NCBI GenBank assembly: GCA_945861315.1
Contig: CAMAUB010000077.1
Span: 1 to 6,470, forward strand
DNA: 6,470 nt
Direction of reading: 5' to 3'
DNA from: Chlamydia trachomatis
GTDB taxonomy: Bacteria; Chlamydiota; Chlamydiia; Chlamydiales; JAAKFR01
Shown: positions 5,624 to 6,470 of the stretch, piece by piece
Numbering within the stretch: position 1 is the first letter of the stretch
How the letters are laid out: every line of letters begins with the position of its first letter
The notes under the pieces: generated by a model
Databases searched by the model: none
The model's input: only the letters and a program-made list of their open reading frames with translations
What the model was told of the DNA's origin: nothing
Program-made: the position numbers and the translations under genes

Positions 5624-5625
5624 TG

Positions 5626-6177
5626 TTATAAACTCGTTATCTCCTTCTCTTTTTCATGAGTCGTGTCATCAGCTAATTTACAAAATTTATCTGTAAATTC
5701 CTGAATAGCTTTTTCATTTTTCTTCATGATATCTTCGGGGATTTCTCCAGAAGATTTCTGCTTTTTGACAGTATCATTCCCATCCCGCCTAGCATTTCGG
5801 ATGCTGATTTTGGCATCCTCGCATTTACGCTTAGCTACCTTGACCATTTCACTTCGCACTGATGCATTCATCTCCGGAATATTAACTCTGACAACATGGC
5901 CGTCAACCATTGGATGTACTCCAATATTTGCTGTCTCAATGCCTTTTGCAATGGCGTGAACATTGCTTGCATCATAGGGGGAAATGAGGATTTGCCTAGG
6001 TTCTGGAATTGAGATAGAAGCAAGATCTGCAAGGCGCATTTGTGAACCATAAACTTCTATAGGTAGTTTATCTACCATTGCTGCATTTGCGCGGCCTGTT
6101 CTAAGTCCTCGTAGTTCTTCTTTTAAATGCTCCACAGCAGCACTCATTTTATTCTTGGTTTCAGTCAGTATGTCCAT
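5626..6177 (-). CDS. frr: Ribosome recycling factor
   Basis: This 183-residue cytoplasmic protein, standard length for RRF, splits post-termination ribosomes together with EF-G. The whole family pattern is present: an N-terminal helix with LRTGRA (25-30), the small domain II with VYGSQMRLADLASISIPEPR (42-61), SPYD (66-69), and the long C-terminal helices with KRKCEDAKISIRNARRDGND (116-135) and a coiled C-terminus rich in K/E. Arginines of the RN.RRD segment (127-132), which contact 23S rRNA, are conserved. The start at 6177 is supported by AGGAG nine bases upstream. It sits 4 bp after pyrH, as in most bacteria (tsf-pyrH-frr). The gene is essential in most bacteria. Confidence 0.97.
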   Translation of the reverse strand: MDILTETKNKMSAAVEHLKEELRGLRTGRANAAMVDKLPIEVYGSQMRLADLASISIPEPRQILISPYDASNVHAIAKGIETANIGVHPMVDGHVVRVNIPEMNASVRSEMVKVAKRKCEDAKISIRNARRDGNDTVKKQKSSGEIPEDIMKKNEKAIQEFTDKFCKLADDTTHEKEKEITSL

Positions 6178-6181
6178 AGTA

Positions 6182-6470
6182 TTAGTCTCCTATATCGTTT
6201 ATACATGTTCCAAATTCACCATTATATGCTTTGAGTAAGGGGCCCGCATTAAAATTAAAGACTCTAACGGGGATCTTATTTGTCATGCAGAGGGTAATGG
6301 CTGTCAAATCTAAAATAGCAAGGCCTTGAGCAAGGTAGTCTTGATATGAAATTGTTTGATAAGCTTTTGCCTCTTTTACTTTTCTTGGATCTGCATCATA
6401 GACGGCATCGACATGCATGGTTGCTTTGAGTAAGCAGTCTGCCTTGATCTCACTTGCTCTTAAAGCTGCT
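6182..6470 (-). CDS. pyrH: UMP kinase (uridylate kinase), C-terminal part
   Basis: The visible 95 residues form the C-terminal part of bacterial UMP kinase, which phosphorylates UMP to UDP in pyrimidine nucleotide synthesis and belongs to the amino acid kinase fold. The frame is open through the right window edge, so the N-terminal majority is missing. Diagnostic segments, counted from the edge, are AALRASEIKADCLLKAT, then VDAVYDADPRK (nucleotide-binding loop), LDLTAITLC and a closing strand RVFNFN followed by FGTCI. The in-frame ATG at 6418 is an internal methionine, not the start, because the conserved sequence continues upstream of it. The stop at 6182 is followed after 4 bp by frr. Confidence 0.95.
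   Translation of the reverse strand, partial: AALRASEIKADCLLKATMHVDAVYDADPRKVKEAKAYQTISYQDYLAQGLAILDLTAITLCMTNKIPVRVFNFNAGPLLKAYNGEFGTCINDIGD
6187..6191 (-). promoter_or_regulatory. Shine-Dalgarno sequence of frr
   Basis: AGGAG on the minus strand lies 9 nt before the frr ATG (6177) and inside the last codons of pyrH. It is the clearest ribosome binding site in the window and fixes the frr start. Confidence 0.8.

Noticed and set aside
5585..5625. CAGAA/TTCTG hairpin after frr as an intrinsic terminator
   Set aside because: The stem has five pairs with an 8-nt loop and no T-run; the same bases fit a tRNA promoter better.

Overview
The window looks like a chromosomal segment of a member of the phylum Chlamydiae, most likely an environmental (amoeba-associated) lineage rather than Chlamydia itself. 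The reasoning is inference from gene order and protein character. The backbone pyrH-frr-...-mcsA-mcsB on one strand is the order I recall for Chlamydia (UMP kinase, ribosome recycling factor, four-CXXC/UVR protein, phosphagen-kinase-like protein). The McsB-like protein also carries an Asn in place of the usual catalytic Cys, which I recall from chlamydial homologues. The DNA is moderately AT-rich.

Layout, read in the direction of the minus strand (right to left): the 3' end of pyrH (6470-6182, cut by the window edge) and frr (6177-5626) form a tight translation operon with 4 bp between them. A candidate promoter follows directly after frr and drives a tRNA-Glu(TTC)/tRNA-Lys(TTT) pair separated by only 4 nt, closed by a strong intrinsic terminator (5417-5374). 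Twenty-four bases further on begins dacB, a PBP4-type D-Ala-D-Ala carboxypeptidase (5349-3967). On the plus strand, overlapping the dacB tail, is a two-gene cassette of DUF4160 and DUF2442 proteins (3478-3997). A 293-bp intergenic region separates it from a divergently transcribed MFS efflux-type transporter (3184-1937, minus). Then come mcsA (1798-1286) and mcsB (1305-235), overlapping by 20 bp. The leftmost 234 bp hold no confident gene, only a short unrecognised ORF, an inverted repeat and a very AT-rich stretch behind mcsB.

Functionally the right end is translation housekeeping (nucleotide supply, ribosome recycling, tRNAs) and the left end is the stress-linked mcsAB pair. Between frr and mcsA sits accessory cargo: a peptidoglycan hydrolase, a small two-gene module of the kind found scattered on mobile DNA, and a drug/H+ antiporter-like transporter. 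The most notable single observation is that the McsB-like protein has lost essentially every residue expected to bind ATP phosphates or to catalyse phosphoryl transfer, so it looks like a pseudokinase. I see no transposase, CRISPR array or phage genes. I found no clear undescribed multi-gene system; the DUF4160-DUF2442 cassette is the nearest candidate.
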